This document shows positions 52,347 through 60,200 of a stretch of 64,000 bases of DNA, one piece after another. The notes under the pieces were generated by a model that saw only the letters and a list, made by a program, of their open reading frames with translations, was not told where the DNA came from and ran no database searches. The position numbers were made by a program, and so were the translations under genes. Location: positions 1-64,000 of the forward strand of contig JBMOLL010000067.1 of the NCBI GenBank assembly GCA_049325415.1. Reading direction: 5' to 3'. Origin of the DNA: JBMOLL01 sp049325415. Lineage in GTDB: Bacteria; Bacteroidota; Bacteroidia; Bacteroidales; GCA-2748055. How positions within the stretch are numbered: position 1 is the first letter of the stretch; the number at the start of each line of letters is the position of its first letter.

Positions 52347-53045
52347 ATGGCATTCAACCCCCAGACCCTCGGCGAAGGCTTTCACTTTTTCGTGGAGCAG
52401 GAAAGAGCCCTGCTGCTTAACTCCCTGGGGATCCTTCTCCACCTGGGTGCTTTTCTCATGCTCTTCCTGGTGTTCCGCTACGGCAACAGGTACCGCAAAG
52501 CCTTCACTGCCTGGTTCGCTTTGAACTGGCTGTTCCTGTTTGGCTACTGGGGCGTATGGGCCACGATTTACTGGTGGGGAAAGGGCCTGCCTTACCTGGC
52601 GGTCTATGCCGCGACCCCGGTGCTGCTGGGACTGATCGCCTGGACCTGGATCCTCGAACTCCTCCACCCTACCACCGACCTGGATCTCCGCTCCCTGCCC
52701 CGGGCCCGCTTTGTGGTCCTGCCGATCCTGGCCTGGGGACTCTGGTACCCGGCCTATGTCTATGGCGAAGGCTTTGTCTTCAGTTTCAGGGACCTCCTTT
52801 TCTCAAGCTACGGACTGATGCCCTGCCCCACAACCATGGTCGTACTAGGTCTGCTGACATTGAAGTATCCGGCAGTAAATAAGAGGCTTTATCTCCTTTT
52901 CACGGTCTATGCCCTGCTGATCGGCACGGCCACGGTGCTGTCGGGATGGCTGCCCGATATCCCCTTCATCGTGCTGGGGATCTATGCGCTGGGCTTGCAT
53001 GTTTTTTTGGGAGGAGGAGGGAGGAAGGGAGGAAGTGAGGTGTGA
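52347..53045 (+). CDS. Multi-pass membrane protein, DUF6064-like
   Basis: 232 residues, largely hydrophobic with about six TM segments (LLNSLGILLHLGAFLMLFLVF, FTAWFALNWLFLFGYWGVWA, LPYLAVYAATPVLLGLIAWTW, FVVLPILAWGLWYPA and others). The Met-x-x-Pro-T-L N-terminus and VEQER segment resemble DUF6064 membrane proteins. Function unknown. The C-terminus runs into the purine-rich repeat (GGGGRKGGSEV), so the last few residues may be repeat-derived and the true gene may once have ended earlier. Confidence 0.6.
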   Translation: MAFNPQTLGEGFHFFVEQERALLLNSLGILLHLGAFLMLFLVFRYGNRYRKAFTAWFALNWLFLFGYWGVWATIYWWGKGLPYLAVYAATPVLLGLIAWTWILELLHPTTDLDLRSLPRARFVVLPILAWGLWYPAYVYGEGFVFSFRDLLFSSYGLMPCPTTMVVLGLLTLKYPAVNKRLYLLFTVYALLIGTATVLSGWLPDIPFIVLGIYALGLHVFLGGGGRKGGSEV

Positions 53046-53130
53046 AGAGTGAGTTGTGAAGAGTGAGGTGTGAGGAGTGAGGATGTGAGGAAGTGAAGAG
53101 TGAGGAGTGAGGAAGTGAGAGAAGTGATTC
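53022..53130. repeat. Purine-rich degenerate repeat (GAGTGAGG units)
   Basis: Continuous GAGGA/GAGTGAGG-like words such as GAAGAGTGAGTTGTGAAGAG. On the opposite strand it reads CTCACTTCC and CTCACTCCTCAC, the same pyrimidine words that flank the heptamer arrays at 10.4 and 56.3 kb, so it belongs to that repeat family. No gene. Confidence 0.7.
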
Positions 53131-53173
53131 AAGGATATTAATGACTTTAACTTTCATACAAAAACCGGAAAAG

Positions 53174-53698
53174 ATGAAAAAAACAATCTTCATTTCCATC
53201 CTGCTGGGGCTGCTTCCCCTGACTCTCCTGCATGCCCAGTCGCCCGGGGAGAAACTGGCACCTCTGCAGCCCTTTCTCAGCAAAACCTGGACCGGGGAAT
53301 TCAAAGCCCCCGATGGTACCCTTGTTGCTAATGTATACCGGACCTTTGAAGTCGCAGATGGAGGTCAGCTTATCCGTTTAAAAAAATGGAGCGATAATAA
53401 GCCCGGGCAGGCAGAGGGCTACTTCTACTGGGACCCGGTGGCCGGGAAGATCGCCTGTTTCTGCATTGAAAATAACGGGGTTTTTTATACCGCCTATGTT
53501 TCGGCAGAGGGAAACCTTATCACCTTTGAAGGCCGGATGACCTGGCCGGAACCGTTGAACCCCCAGGCAAAGCAATCGTACGATTTCAGGAATACCTTCG
53601 AATTCACGGACGATGGACAAATGACCGACCGCTGGTACCAGAATGCCTTTGGCCCCTGGATGCCGGGCCATGTGATCGAATTCCGGGCAAAACCCTGA
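53174..53698 (+). CDS. Secreted hypothetical protein, lipocalin-like
   Basis: 174 residues from the ATG at 53174, which starts a good signal peptide (KKTIFISILLGLLPLTLLHAQ). The longer frame from 53141 would start inside a promoter-like TAACTTTC element (53148-53155), so it is rejected. The mature part is beta-rich (LSKTWTGEFKAPDGTLVANVYRTF cut here for length; YFYWDPVAG, FCIENNGVFYTAYV) and reminiscent of a lipocalin-like fold. No named family recognised. Alone between the repeat and the FloA-like gene. Confidence 0.65.
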   Translation: MKKTIFISILLGLLPLTLLHAQSPGEKLAPLQPFLSKTWTGEFKAPDGTLVANVYRTFEVADGGQLIRLKKWSDNKPGQAEGYFYWDPVAGKIACFCIENNGVFYTAYVSAEGNLITFEGRMTWPEPLNPQAKQSYDFRNTFEFTDDGQMTDRWYQNAFGPWMPGHVIEFRAKP

Positions 53699-53767
53699 AG
53701 ACATGATCTTTCACTTGACAGCACCAGACGAAATCCATATCTTTACTGTTCCTTCAAGACCTTATCC

Positions 53768-54160
53768 ATGGAAAAAGACACCCTGAGCATCCTGCTCGCA
53801 CTGGTTTCGACCACTGCCGGTCTGTTCATATTTCTGCATTATGTACCGGTGGGCCTGTGGTTTTTTGCAATGGCCAACGGGGTCAGGATCAGCCTGCTTC
53901 AACTGGTATTGATGAGATTCAGAAGCGTTCCGCCGGCACTGATCGTTAAGGCCCTGGTGACCCTGAATGTAAAAGGCATTCCGGCTCAAAGGGATGAGAT
54001 GGAAGCGTTTTACCTGGCAGGCGGGAACGTGGAGAACCTGATTGAGGGAATGCTCCATGCCAGGGAAAATCATGCCGACCTCACCCTGAAGGAAGTCATG
54101 AATCTGCTCCTGGATGGGAAAAGCATCAGGGATGCGGCAGAAAACAGCACAAAGTCATGA
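53768..54160 (+). CDS. Truncated flotillin-like FloA (N-terminal part only)
   Basis: 130 residues. A membrane hairpin (SILLALVSTTAGLFIFLHYVPVGLWFFAM) is followed by LVLMRFRSVPPALIV and EAFYLAGGNVENLIEGMLHA, which match the first ~110 residues of FloA (UPF0365), the flotillin-like membrane scaffold. A full FloA has about 330 residues with a PHB/SPFH domain after this point; here the protein stops at KSIRDAAENSTKS and the next frame is unrelated. It may be a real short membrane protein or a fossil. The stop overlaps the next gene's ATG by 4 bases, which suggests a coupled pair and hence selection to keep it. Promoter-like TATCTTTA lies near 53740. Confidence 0.65.
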   Translation: MEKDTLSILLALVSTTAGLFIFLHYVPVGLWFFAMANGVRISLLQLVLMRFRSVPPALIVKALVTLNVKGIPAQRDEMEAFYLAGGNVENLIEGMLHARENHADLTLKEVMNLLLDGKSIRDAAENSTKS

Positions 54161-54717
54161 AGCTGCAGCTTAAAAAAATCCTGCTCGACATGGTCCCTGT
54201 CATCCTGGGGATTATGATCGCACTACTGATCGGAAAGATCAAAGAGAATGCCGACGACAGGGACTTTGTGGAAAACATTCTGGTATCTGTTACGAAGGAA
54301 CTTGAAGAGAATAAGACAGATCTGGAACAATCGCTGACCGAACACCGGCAGGCGCTGGATACGGTCAGATATTATCTATATGATCCGAATGTCAGTATCG
54401 GGCATATCATCGGCAAAGTGAACGGACTAAGGATGGTGTCGGTCAGAAATACCTCATGGAAATCGTTCCTGAATGCCCGGATGGAACTGATCGGGTATGA
54501 AACCATCTCGCTGCTGGCCGGGATCGACGAGAGCAGGGAAAACATGCGCATCCACGAAGGAAAACTCGTGGATTTTATTTACGGAAACCTTGAATCGACA
54601 GGAACTGACCGGAAACGAATTCTTTTACTGATGCTAAACGACCTGGTTAACCTTGAAGAGGGCATGCTGGAACTGCATAATGAATTCCTGGACCTTAGAA
54701 AAACGGAAAACAGATAG
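54157..54717 (+). CDS. Membrane-anchored coiled-coil protein, DUF6090-like
   Basis: 186 residues. After a short basic tail comes one TM helix (DMVPVILGIMIALLIGKI), then a long helical region (DFVENILVSVTKELEENKTDLEQSLTEHR-type). The layout of a TM helix with a following VENILVSVTKELEENK helix is that of DUF6090 membrane proteins of Bacteroidota, whose function is unknown. ATG overlaps the FloA fragment stop by 4 bases. Cytoplasmic side of the helix bundle not decidable. Confidence 0.55.
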   Translation: MKLQLKKILLDMVPVILGIMIALLIGKIKENADDRDFVENILVSVTKELEENKTDLEQSLTEHRQALDTVRYYLYDPNVSIGHIIGKVNGLRMVSVRNTSWKSFLNARMELIGYETISLLAGIDESRENMRIHEGKLVDFIYGNLESTGTDRKRILLLMLNDLVNLEEGMLELHNEFLDLRKTENR

Positions 54718-54790
54718 TCGGGCGGCGTTTAACGAAATTCTGTTGTAATTCTCAGCCGGTCTTTTTAACTTTATGACAAAGACACGCTAC

Positions 54791-55429
54791 ATGAGAATCA
54801 TCATCCTTGCATTCCTTTTATTGACGGGCTTCGCTGCCCTCCAGGCACAGTATTGCGGAAAGATCACCATTGAAGCCGGATGCAGCGGTTCAGGATTTAA
54901 ATCCGGCGAATCCGGCTACCAGATGGGGTATAAGTACCGTGAGTCAGACAGCACACTGTTTATCAAAGGTTACCTGGGTAATGAGAACTGCGGCATTCAG
55001 CACCACTTTTCAGTTGAAGTGGACAGCAACCGGGTCGTGCTTTCGGAAACCATCATCGATACTATCCTTGCCACCTGTACCTGCAATATGGAAGTGGAAA
55101 TCAGGATCGACAGTTTCTATTTTGAAGAGTTCACCGTTGAATTTGAGGGGGAGTATCTGATGGACCTGCCGCGGGATGAAACCACGGAAAAGATCCGCCT
55201 CTGGCCCAATCCTGCAGGCGAGGTCGTTTACCTGTACCTTCCCGGTGAGGTTTCGGAATCTGAAGTCGACATGTACGACCTCAGTGGGAGGCTCATCCGG
55301 AGCTGGAAATTCGGGGAAGGGAATCCTGTAGCACTGAACACGGACGGCTGCCGGCCCGGCTGCTACCTGATCCGGATCCGCAAACTGAATATCTCCGGAA
55401 AACTGTTTGTCGGCGGTCCCGACAAGTGA
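54791..55429 (+). CDS. Small secreted protein with T9SS sorting domain
   Basis: 212 residues from the ATG at 54791; an upstream ATG at 54773 overlaps a TAACTTTA promoter element (54766-54773), so the transcript would start beyond it. Signal peptide MRIIILAFLLLTGFAALQAQ is followed by a cysteine-containing beta domain (YCGKITIEAGCSGSGF, LATCTCNMEVEIRID) and a T9SS type A sorting domain (IRLWPNPAGEVVYLYL ... SGKLFVGG) starting about residue 137. The cargo domain is not recognised. Should be exported via the PorT-dependent system. Confidence 0.75.
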   Translation: MRIIILAFLLLTGFAALQAQYCGKITIEAGCSGSGFKSGESGYQMGYKYRESDSTLFIKGYLGNENCGIQHHFSVEVDSNRVVLSETIIDTILATCTCNMEVEIRIDSFYFEEFTVEFEGEYLMDLPRDETTEKIRLWPNPAGEVVYLYLPGEVSESEVDMYDLSGRLIRSWKFGEGNPVALNTDGCRPGCYLIRIRKLNISGKLFVGGPDK

Positions 55430-55573
55430 GCCTGCATGCCTGCGTTGGGGCTGGAAAACTTCGGATAATCCTTTAGCGGCTAGCTGTTTTTATGCTCAAT
55501 ATCCGGTTTTTCCCATCTTGATTTGTATGACACTTTCCTTTAACTTTATACGGCAAACCGGGAGGGGAAAGGT

Positions 55574-56020
55574 ATGAATGCAGTGTTCAGATACAGGATC
55601 GTCAGCGAACTGAAGCTGATTATTGAGCGATGGGAGGGCGTTTTTACCCTGGATGAGATCATCGGTTCAAAGGTTGCGGAATTATCTGATCCCGAATGGA
55701 ACGACAAATATTCCGTTCTTTCCGATTACCGTTCATCGGAAACCGGAATTGAATTCGGAAGGAATATCGACTACAGTACTTATAAAGAAAGTGCCGGCCG
55801 GCTTTTAAACAAGCACAAAGCAGCCATACTTACAGAAAAACCGGCACAGGTGGTCCAGTCCAACTTTATGAAATTCAACCTGCCCGATGACGCTCCTGTG
55901 GAAATTGAAATCTTCAGCACCGTTGAAGCCGCCCTGACCTGGCTGGGGATCGATGTTGCCGAAACGGAGCGAATTACCAGGATCCTGAAGGAATTGAATC
56001 CTGCCTTTGAAAAGACTTAA
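55574..56020 (+). CDS. Hypothetical protein, STAS/SpoIIAA-like
   Basis: 148 residues, cytoplasmic, starting FRYRIVSELKLIIERWEGVFTL. The pattern of a beta strand, a WEGVFTLDEI segment, and a C-terminal FSTVEAALTWLGID helix resembles SpoIIAA-like or SEC14-like STAS folds found as single domains in Bacteroidota, but the similarity is weak. No operon partner. TAACTTTA at about 55544-55551 lies upstream as a promoter element. Confidence 0.5.
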   Translation: MNAVFRYRIVSELKLIIERWEGVFTLDEIIGSKVAELSDPEWNDKYSVLSDYRSSETGIEFGRNIDYSTYKESAGRLLNKHKAAILTEKPAQVVQSNFMKFNLPDDAPVEIEIFSTVEAALTWLGIDVAETERITRILKELNPAFEKT

Positions 56021-56029
56021 TCCTCTCCC

Positions 56030-56375
56030 CGTCACTCCTCACTCCTCACACCTCCCTTCAACATTCTATTTTCTAAATTTTGCATTCTACATTCTGCATT
56101 CTGTATTCTCACTTCTCCCTCCTCACTTCTACATTCTACATTCTACATTTTACATTCTACATTTTGCATTCTACATTTTGCATTCTACATTTTGCATTCT
56201 ACATTTTGCATTCTACATTTTGCATTGTACATTTTGCATTGTACATTCTTCATTCTCACTTCTCCCTCCTCACTTCTACATTCTACATTCTACATTTTAC
56301 ATTCTCCATTTTGCATTCTCCATTTTGCATTCTTCATTCTCCCTCCTCACTCCTAACTCCTAACTCCTAACAAAA
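56030..56375. repeat. Long heptamer array (ATTYTRC unit) with pyrimidine flanks
   Basis: The longest example in the window: from about 56059 to 56345 many 7-base units (ATTCTAC, ATTTTGC, ATTTTAC, ATTCTGC), interrupted twice by CTCACTTCTCCCTCCTCACT. Predicted frames (LHFAFYILHSTF) are artefacts. The block spaces the STAS-like gene from the nitroreductase. Confidence 0.88.
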
Positions 56376-56480
56376 AAGTATTAGTGCTGCTTCGTGTCCT
56401 GGTGCCCTGGTGGCGAAAAAGACGCAAAGCATTAACGTCAAGGCTCAAAGGCCCAAAGGCGCAAAGAAAAACTCGCTATC
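56376..56480. repeat. Dispersed repeat, RKGAKALTRRPKDAK-type (third locus)
   Basis: TGGTGGCGAAAAAGACGCAA and GCAAAGCATTAACG match the 36.5 and 36.75 kb copies. Again it sits between two heptamer blocks, suggesting the two repeat families travel together. Confidence 0.8.
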
Positions 56481-56509
56481 CGGGCATAGATCCTTGCTCC
56501 CACCTCACA

Positions 56510-56640
56510 CATCTCACTTCTAAATTCTGCATTCTCACTTCTCCCTCCTCACTTCTATATTCTACATTTTACATTCTCCATTTTACATTCTCCATTTTGC
56601 ATTCTTCATTCTCCCTCCTCACTCCTCTCACCTCACTCCT
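56510..56640. repeat. Second heptamer array of this locus
   Basis: CATTCTGCATTCTCACTTCT, then ATTCTAC/ATTTTAC/ATTCTCC units to about 56610, followed by a CTCCTCACTCC tail. Ends just upstream of the nitroreductase promoter. Confidence 0.8.
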
Positions 56641-56646
56641 TTTTCC

Positions 56647-56654
56647 TATCTTTG
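56647..56654 (+). promoter_or_regulatory. Candidate -7 promoter element of the nitroreductase gene
   Basis: TATCTTTG is an exact TAnnTTTG match, about 30 bases before the ATG at 56685. Confidence 0.6.
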
Positions 56655-56684
56655 CCCCCACAACCAAATAACCACCATTGTATC

Positions 56685-57437
56685 ATGACCGACGTACTCC
56701 TCAAGCACCGATCGATCCGGAAATATAAAAGCGATGCCATCGAAACGGACCTGCTGCACCGTATTCTCCAGGCCGGGATCAGGGCCTCCACGACCGGGAA
56801 CATGCAACTCTACTCCATTATCGTCAACCGCGATCCTGAGATGAAGGAAGCACTGGCCCCGCTGCATTTCAACCAGGCTGCCATCCGGCAGGCCCCGGTA
56901 GTCATGACCTTCTGTGCCGATTTCAACCGTTTCAATACCTGGTGCAGACTTAGAAAAGCCGAACCCGGGTACGACAATTTCCTGTCCTTTTTCACCGCGG
57001 CCATTGATGCCCTGTTGGTAGCCCAGAATATCTGTGTTGCAGCCGAATCGGAAGGACTCGGGATCTGTTATTTCGGGACCACGACCTACACGGCCGACCG
57101 GATCATCGAAGTGCTTAAACTGCCCAAAGGAGTGGTTCCGGTAACCACCATCACCATGGGCTACCCCGACGAGGAACCCGCGCAGACCGACAGGCTGCCG
57201 CTTTCAGCCGTCGTGCATCGCGAGGTTTACAAGGATTACACGGAAGAAGCCATCACTGAATTCTACGGTGGCAAGGAGTCGGATCCGGTTAACCGGCGCT
57301 TCATCGAAGAAAACGGCAAGGAGACCCTGGCGCAGGTCTTTACCGATGTCAGGTACACCCGAAAAGATAACCTGGCCTTCTCCCGCGTCCTTCTTTCGGT
57401 GCTCGAAAAACAGGGTTTCATGAACAATTTTGAATAA
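56685..57437 (+). CDS. Nitroreductase-family FMN oxidoreductase
   Basis: 250-residue flavoprotein of the nitroreductase fold. HRSIRKYKSDAI (about 7-18, the FMN-contacting R-S-x-R), TTGNMQLYSIIV (about 36-47) and GLGICYFGTTTYTADRI (about 124-140, GIC-Y/G motif of FMN binding) are all present. The ATG at 56685 is preferred over the frame start at 56652, which reads into the repeat. Substrate not assignable; such enzymes reduce quinones, nitroaromatics or flavins. Followed 91 bases later by the 41-residue lipoprotein, which has its own promoter. Confidence 0.9.
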   Translation: MTDVLLKHRSIRKYKSDAIETDLLHRILQAGIRASTTGNMQLYSIIVNRDPEMKEALAPLHFNQAAIRQAPVVMTFCADFNRFNTWCRLRKAEPGYDNFLSFFTAAIDALLVAQNICVAAESEGLGICYFGTTTYTADRIIEVLKLPKGVVPVTTITMGYPDEEPAQTDRLPLSAVVHREVYKDYTEEAITEFYGGKESDPVNRRFIEENGKETLAQVFTDVRYTRKDNLAFSRVLLSVLEKQGFMNNFE

Positions 57438-57484
57438 AGCCTGCTAATTCGGGATAAACAATTTTTTTCTTTGCAGATATATTT

Positions 57485-57492
57485 TATATTTG
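57485..57492 (+). promoter_or_regulatory. Candidate -7 promoter element of the 41-residue lipoprotein
   Basis: TATATTTG matches TAnnTTTG, 36 bases before the ATG at 57529. A terminator follows the gene, so the promoter and terminator define a single-gene unit. Confidence 0.5.
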
Positions 57493-57528
57493 TAGCACAT
57501 TTTTGATCAGGATTTAAACTTTACGACA

Positions 57529-57654
57529 ATGAAAAGAGCGGCTATTATACTGATTATCGTATTTGCGGCAGGTATTATTTTCAGTTCATGCAGCAAGCAT
57601 GCTTGTCCTGCTTATTCACAGGCTGACACCGAGCAGACCGAAGTTCAGGGCTGA
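57529..57654 (+). CDS. 41-residue lipoprotein
   Basis: Short frame from ATG at 57529 to TGA at 57652-57654. MKRAAIILIIVFAAGIIFSSC is a clear lipoprotein signal with a lipobox (IFSSC, Cys21), followed by a 20-residue polar tail with one more Cys (KHACPAYSQADTEQTEV). It lies between a TAnnTTTG element and a strong hairpin terminator, with its own start and stop, which argues strongly for a real gene. Role unknown; size resembles small lipoproteins that anchor or regulate envelope proteins. Confidence 0.7.
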   Translation: MKRAAIILIIVFAAGIIFSSCSKHACPAYSQADTEQTEVQG

Positions 57655-57682
57655 TCCTTACACCTGCCTGTCCAGTATACTG

Positions 57683-57712
57683 AAGATTTACCCCGGGTAA
57701 ATCTTTTTTTTT
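57683..57712 (+). terminator. Rho-independent terminator of the 41-residue lipoprotein gene
   Basis: AAGATTTACC-CC-GGGTAAATCTT (stem of about 10 bp with a 2-4 base loop) followed by TTTTTTTT. It starts 29 bases after the lipoprotein stop and is the strongest terminator in this part. Confidence 0.85.
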
Positions 57713-57741
57713 CATTTGTCCCGGCCTGTAGCGAATTCCGT

Positions 57742-57749
57742 TATCTTTG
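57742..57749 (+). promoter_or_regulatory. Candidate -7 element of the barrel protein gene
   Basis: TATCTTTG matches TAnnTTTG, 27 bases before the ATG at 57776. It supports that start over the ATG-less frame beginning at 57716. Confidence 0.55.
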
Positions 57750-57775
57750 CGCTAACAGGCACTTTCAGAGCAAGC

Positions 57776-58618
57776 ATGAAGCCATTTATAGTAGTACCGG
57801 TCCTCCTGCTGTTCCTCTTCCCGGAACTTTCCGGGCAGGGTGAGATCGACACGCAGAAACGGATCATGTTGCGCGATGAGAGCACCTTCGGAGGCTTTGT
57901 CAGTTCCAACGGCTTTGCTGCCAATTACCGTTACGGCCGCTGGATCGACGTCCGTAACGAGTTGCTGTTCGATGTCGACCTCACATACATCCGCCATCCG
58001 AAGGAAGTAAAAACCGTGGTCAATTACATCGATTTCACCCGCAGTTACATCTTCGGCAAGGAGAATCTCTTCTGGGAGCTCAAAGGGGAGATCGGAAAAC
58101 AGACGGAATGGTACCGCAAGCGGGATAAATCGGGATTATCGGTACGCTTTTTCTATACCGGGGGATTAAGCCTGGGCTTCGCCAAACCCGTCTACTACCT
58201 GATCCTCAACTTTTCAAGCACCGGAACGGTGATCTCCAGCGAATACCAGAAATACGACCCCAGCATCCACCAGTCGAATATCGGCGGCAAAGGACCCTTT
58301 TTCATGGGCTTCAACGAGCTTAAACTGGTCCCCGGTCTGACAGCAAAGACCGGCTTCAGCTTTGAGTACAGCGAACAGGATATACTCGTACACGCCATCG
58401 AACTGGGCTGCAGCTTTACCTTGTATCCCAAAAAGATCCCGATCATGGCCACCGAGGAGAATAATTTTTTCTTCTTCGGGATGTTTGTGGGATACCGCTT
58501 CGGGAATGTCATCAATATCAGTGAAGCAGCACGGGCAAAAAGCTGGAAGGAAAAGCGGGATGAAAGAAAGCAATTACTTGAACAACAGGGTCCCTCCATG
58601 TTCCCTCCTCTCCGTTGA
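57776..58618 (+). CDS. Outer-membrane beta-barrel-like protein
   Basis: 280 residues from the ATG at 57776 (signal peptide FIVVPVLLLFLFPELSGQ). The mature protein alternates aromatic/hydrophobic and polar residues (YRYGRWIDVRNELLFDVDLTY, SVRFFYTGGLSLGF, YYLILNFSSTG) with strands of about 10 residues, and ends with a helical lysine/arginine-rich tail (KSWKEKRDERKQLLEQQ), so the last strand is internal. No family recognised. The gap to gapA (112 bases) has no terminator but includes the gapA promoter. Confidence 0.6.
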   Translation: MKPFIVVPVLLLFLFPELSGQGEIDTQKRIMLRDESTFGGFVSSNGFAANYRYGRWIDVRNELLFDVDLTYIRHPKEVKTVVNYIDFTRSYIFGKENLFWELKGEIGKQTEWYRKRDKSGLSVRFFYTGGLSLGFAKPVYYLILNFSSTGTVISSEYQKYDPSIHQSNIGGKGPFFMGFNELKLVPGLTAKTGFSFEYSEQDILVHAIELGCSFTLYPKKIPIMATEENNFFFFGMFVGYRFGNVINISEAARAKSWKEKRDERKQLLEQQGPSMFPPLR

Positions 58619-58646
58619 AAGCCCACTTTTTTCAAGCTTCCGTTTC

Positions 58647-58677
58647 TTGTCCGTTTCAGGATTATTCTGTAATTTTG
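58647..58677 (+). promoter_or_regulatory. Promoter of gapA (-33 TTG and -7 TAnnTTTG)
   Basis: TTG at 58647-58649 and TAATTTTG at 58670-58677 with a 20-base spacer match the Bacteroidota promoter (TTTG/TTG, about 19 bases, TAnnTTTG). The ATG of gapA is 54 bases downstream of the -7 element. The best-formed promoter in the window. Confidence 0.7.
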
Positions 58678-58730
58678 TGCTGCTGTTAGCGAAAAAACAA
58701 TTTTGCGTATAATCAATAATTCTATTTATC

Positions 58731-59744
58731 ATGGGAAAAATTAAAGTTGGTATTAACGGATTCGGACGTATCGGCCGTTTGGTATTCAGGGCTGCCCAGA
58801 CCAGGCCTGATGTAGAGATTGTTGGGATCAACGATCTGATCGATGTGGACTACATGGCTTACATGCTTAAGTATGACTCCACCCACGGACTTTTCAAAGG
58901 TGATGTTGCTGTTAAGGACGGTAAGCTGGTTGTGAACGGCAAAGCCATCAGGGTAACTGCCGAGAAAAATCCTGCCGACCTGAAATGGAACGAAATTGGT
59001 GCCGAATACGTGGTTGAATCCACCGGTATCTTCCTCACCAAGGAAAAGGCAATGGGTCATATCGAGGCCGGTGCAAAGAAAGTGATCTTCTCTGCTCCCC
59101 CGAAAGATGACACCCCGATGTTCGTCATGGGCGTAAACCATAAGAAATACAACACCGATCTGCAGTTTGTATCCAATGCATCCTGCACCACCAACTGCCT
59201 TGCCCCGCTCGCCAAGGTTATCAACGACAATTTTGGCATTATCGAAGGTCTGATGACCACCGTTCATGCTACCACCGCCACACAGAAAACCGTTGACGGT
59301 CCGTCGCTGAAAGACTGGAGAGGCGGCCGCGGTGCCGGTCAGAACATCATCCCCTCCTCCACAGGAGCTGCCAAAGCTGTTGGCAAGGTGATCCCCGAAC
59401 TGAACGGTAAACTCACCGGTATGGCTTTCCGCGTTCCCACCCCCGATGTATCGGTGGTTGACCTGACCTGCCGTATTGAGAAAGCTGCTACCTACGAAGA
59501 GATCTGCGCAGCTCTCAAGAAAGCTTCAGAAGGCGAACTGAAAGGCATCCTGGGTTATACCGAAGATGCTGTTGTTTCCAACGACTTCGTCGGCGACACC
59601 CGTACCTCCATCTTCGATGCCGGTGCAGGAATCAGCCTGAACCCCAATTTCGTGAAACTGGTTAGCTGGTACGACAACGAAATGGGTTACTCCACCAAGG
59701 TGGTTGAATTTGTTGAGCACATGTACTCTGTGGATCACAAATAA
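58731..59744 (+). CDS. gapA: Type I glyceraldehyde-3-phosphate dehydrogenase
   Basis: 337-residue glycolytic NAD enzyme. GINGFGRIGR (8-17) is the NAD-binding loop; catalytic Cys152 lies in VSNASCTTNC and its base His in TTVHATTATQ; SWYDNEMGYS near the C-terminus is also classic. Asp35 (VGINDL) favours NAD. Length, motifs and start fit. It has its own promoter and is followed 19 bases later by a strong terminator. With fbaA at the left end it represents the glycolytic genes of the window. Confidence 0.98.
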   Translation: MGKIKVGINGFGRIGRLVFRAAQTRPDVEIVGINDLIDVDYMAYMLKYDSTHGLFKGDVAVKDGKLVVNGKAIRVTAEKNPADLKWNEIGAEYVVESTGIFLTKEKAMGHIEAGAKKVIFSAPPKDDTPMFVMGVNHKKYNTDLQFVSNASCTTNCLAPLAKVINDNFGIIEGLMTTVHATTATQKTVDGPSLKDWRGGRGAGQNIIPSSTGAAKAVGKVIPELNGKLTGMAFRVPTPDVSVVDLTCRIEKAATYEEICAALKKASEGELKGILGYTEDAVVSNDFVGDTRTSIFDAGAGISLNPNFVKLVSWYDNEMGYSTKVVEFVEHMYSVDHK

Positions 59745-59762
59745 GCAGGATAGAGCACAAAT

Positions 59763-59796
59763 AAAAAAGTCTTCCCATCCGGGAAGACTTTTTTTT
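59763..59796. terminator. Bidirectional terminator between gapA and the SiaC-like gene
   Basis: AAAAAAGTCTTCCC-ATCC-GGGAAGACTTTTTTTT: a perfect 9-bp G/C-containing stem flanked by an A-run upstream and a T-run downstream. It can terminate both gapA (plus) and the SiaC-like gene (minus), which converge here. Confidence 0.9.
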
Positions 59797-59812
59797 ATGC
59801 CTTTACCAGGGC

Positions 59813-60190
59813 TCAGAAATATTCGATCAGCTCAAAGGGGATCTGCACGGTTTGCTGGTAGTGCTGCCCCAGTTCCTCAATTGATTCGTCCCCTTCCTCG
59901 TAATACCATTTCACCAGCACGTTCCTTCCGGCCTGGTGGTTGATCTTCATGATCCGAAGAAGTTCGAGCATGTATTTCGACGATCCGCTGTTGATGTACT
60001 CCAGCTTCACATTCAGGATGGTCTTATCTTTGGGACGGAGAAAGTAATTATTGAGCCAGTTGGTGAGCCTGTCGAAAAATTCACCCGGATCCTCGGGAAT
60101 CGATCTTCCTTCAATCGTCAACTCTCCCGATTCGGCCGAAAATTCTACTTCCGGGGAATTAAAAGTTTTTTTAAGAAATAGGTCTTCCAT
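59813..60190 (-). CDS. SiaC-like regulatory phosphoprotein (DUF1987)
   Basis: 125 residues of the DUF1987/SiaC family. In Pseudomonas SiaC is phosphorylated by kinase SiaB and, when unphosphorylated, activates the diguanylate cyclase SiaD. The family signature SPEVEFSAESGELTIEGRS (12-30) and the FFDRLTNWLNNY helix (38-49) are present; the phospho-site segment is YINSGSSKYMLELL, with Ser68 or Ser70/71 as a possible acceptor where SiaC uses a Thr. No SiaA/B/D gene lies nearby, so its partner is elsewhere or it acts differently. It overlaps no neighbour; ABC permease gene starts 10 bases upstream of it in the same orientation. Confidence 0.82.
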   Translation of the reverse strand: MEDLFLKKTFNSPEVEFSAESGELTIEGRSIPEDPGEFFDRLTNWLNNYFLRPKDKTILNVKLEYINSGSSKYMLELLRIMKINHQAGRNVLVKWYYEEGDESIEELGQHYQQTVQIPFELIEYF

Positions 60191-60200
60191 AATCTATTTG

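Noticed and set aside
56007..56370. Two open frames over the 56.1 kb array
   Set aside because: As above: repeat translation. The array has no spacers of uniform length, so it is not a CRISPR either.
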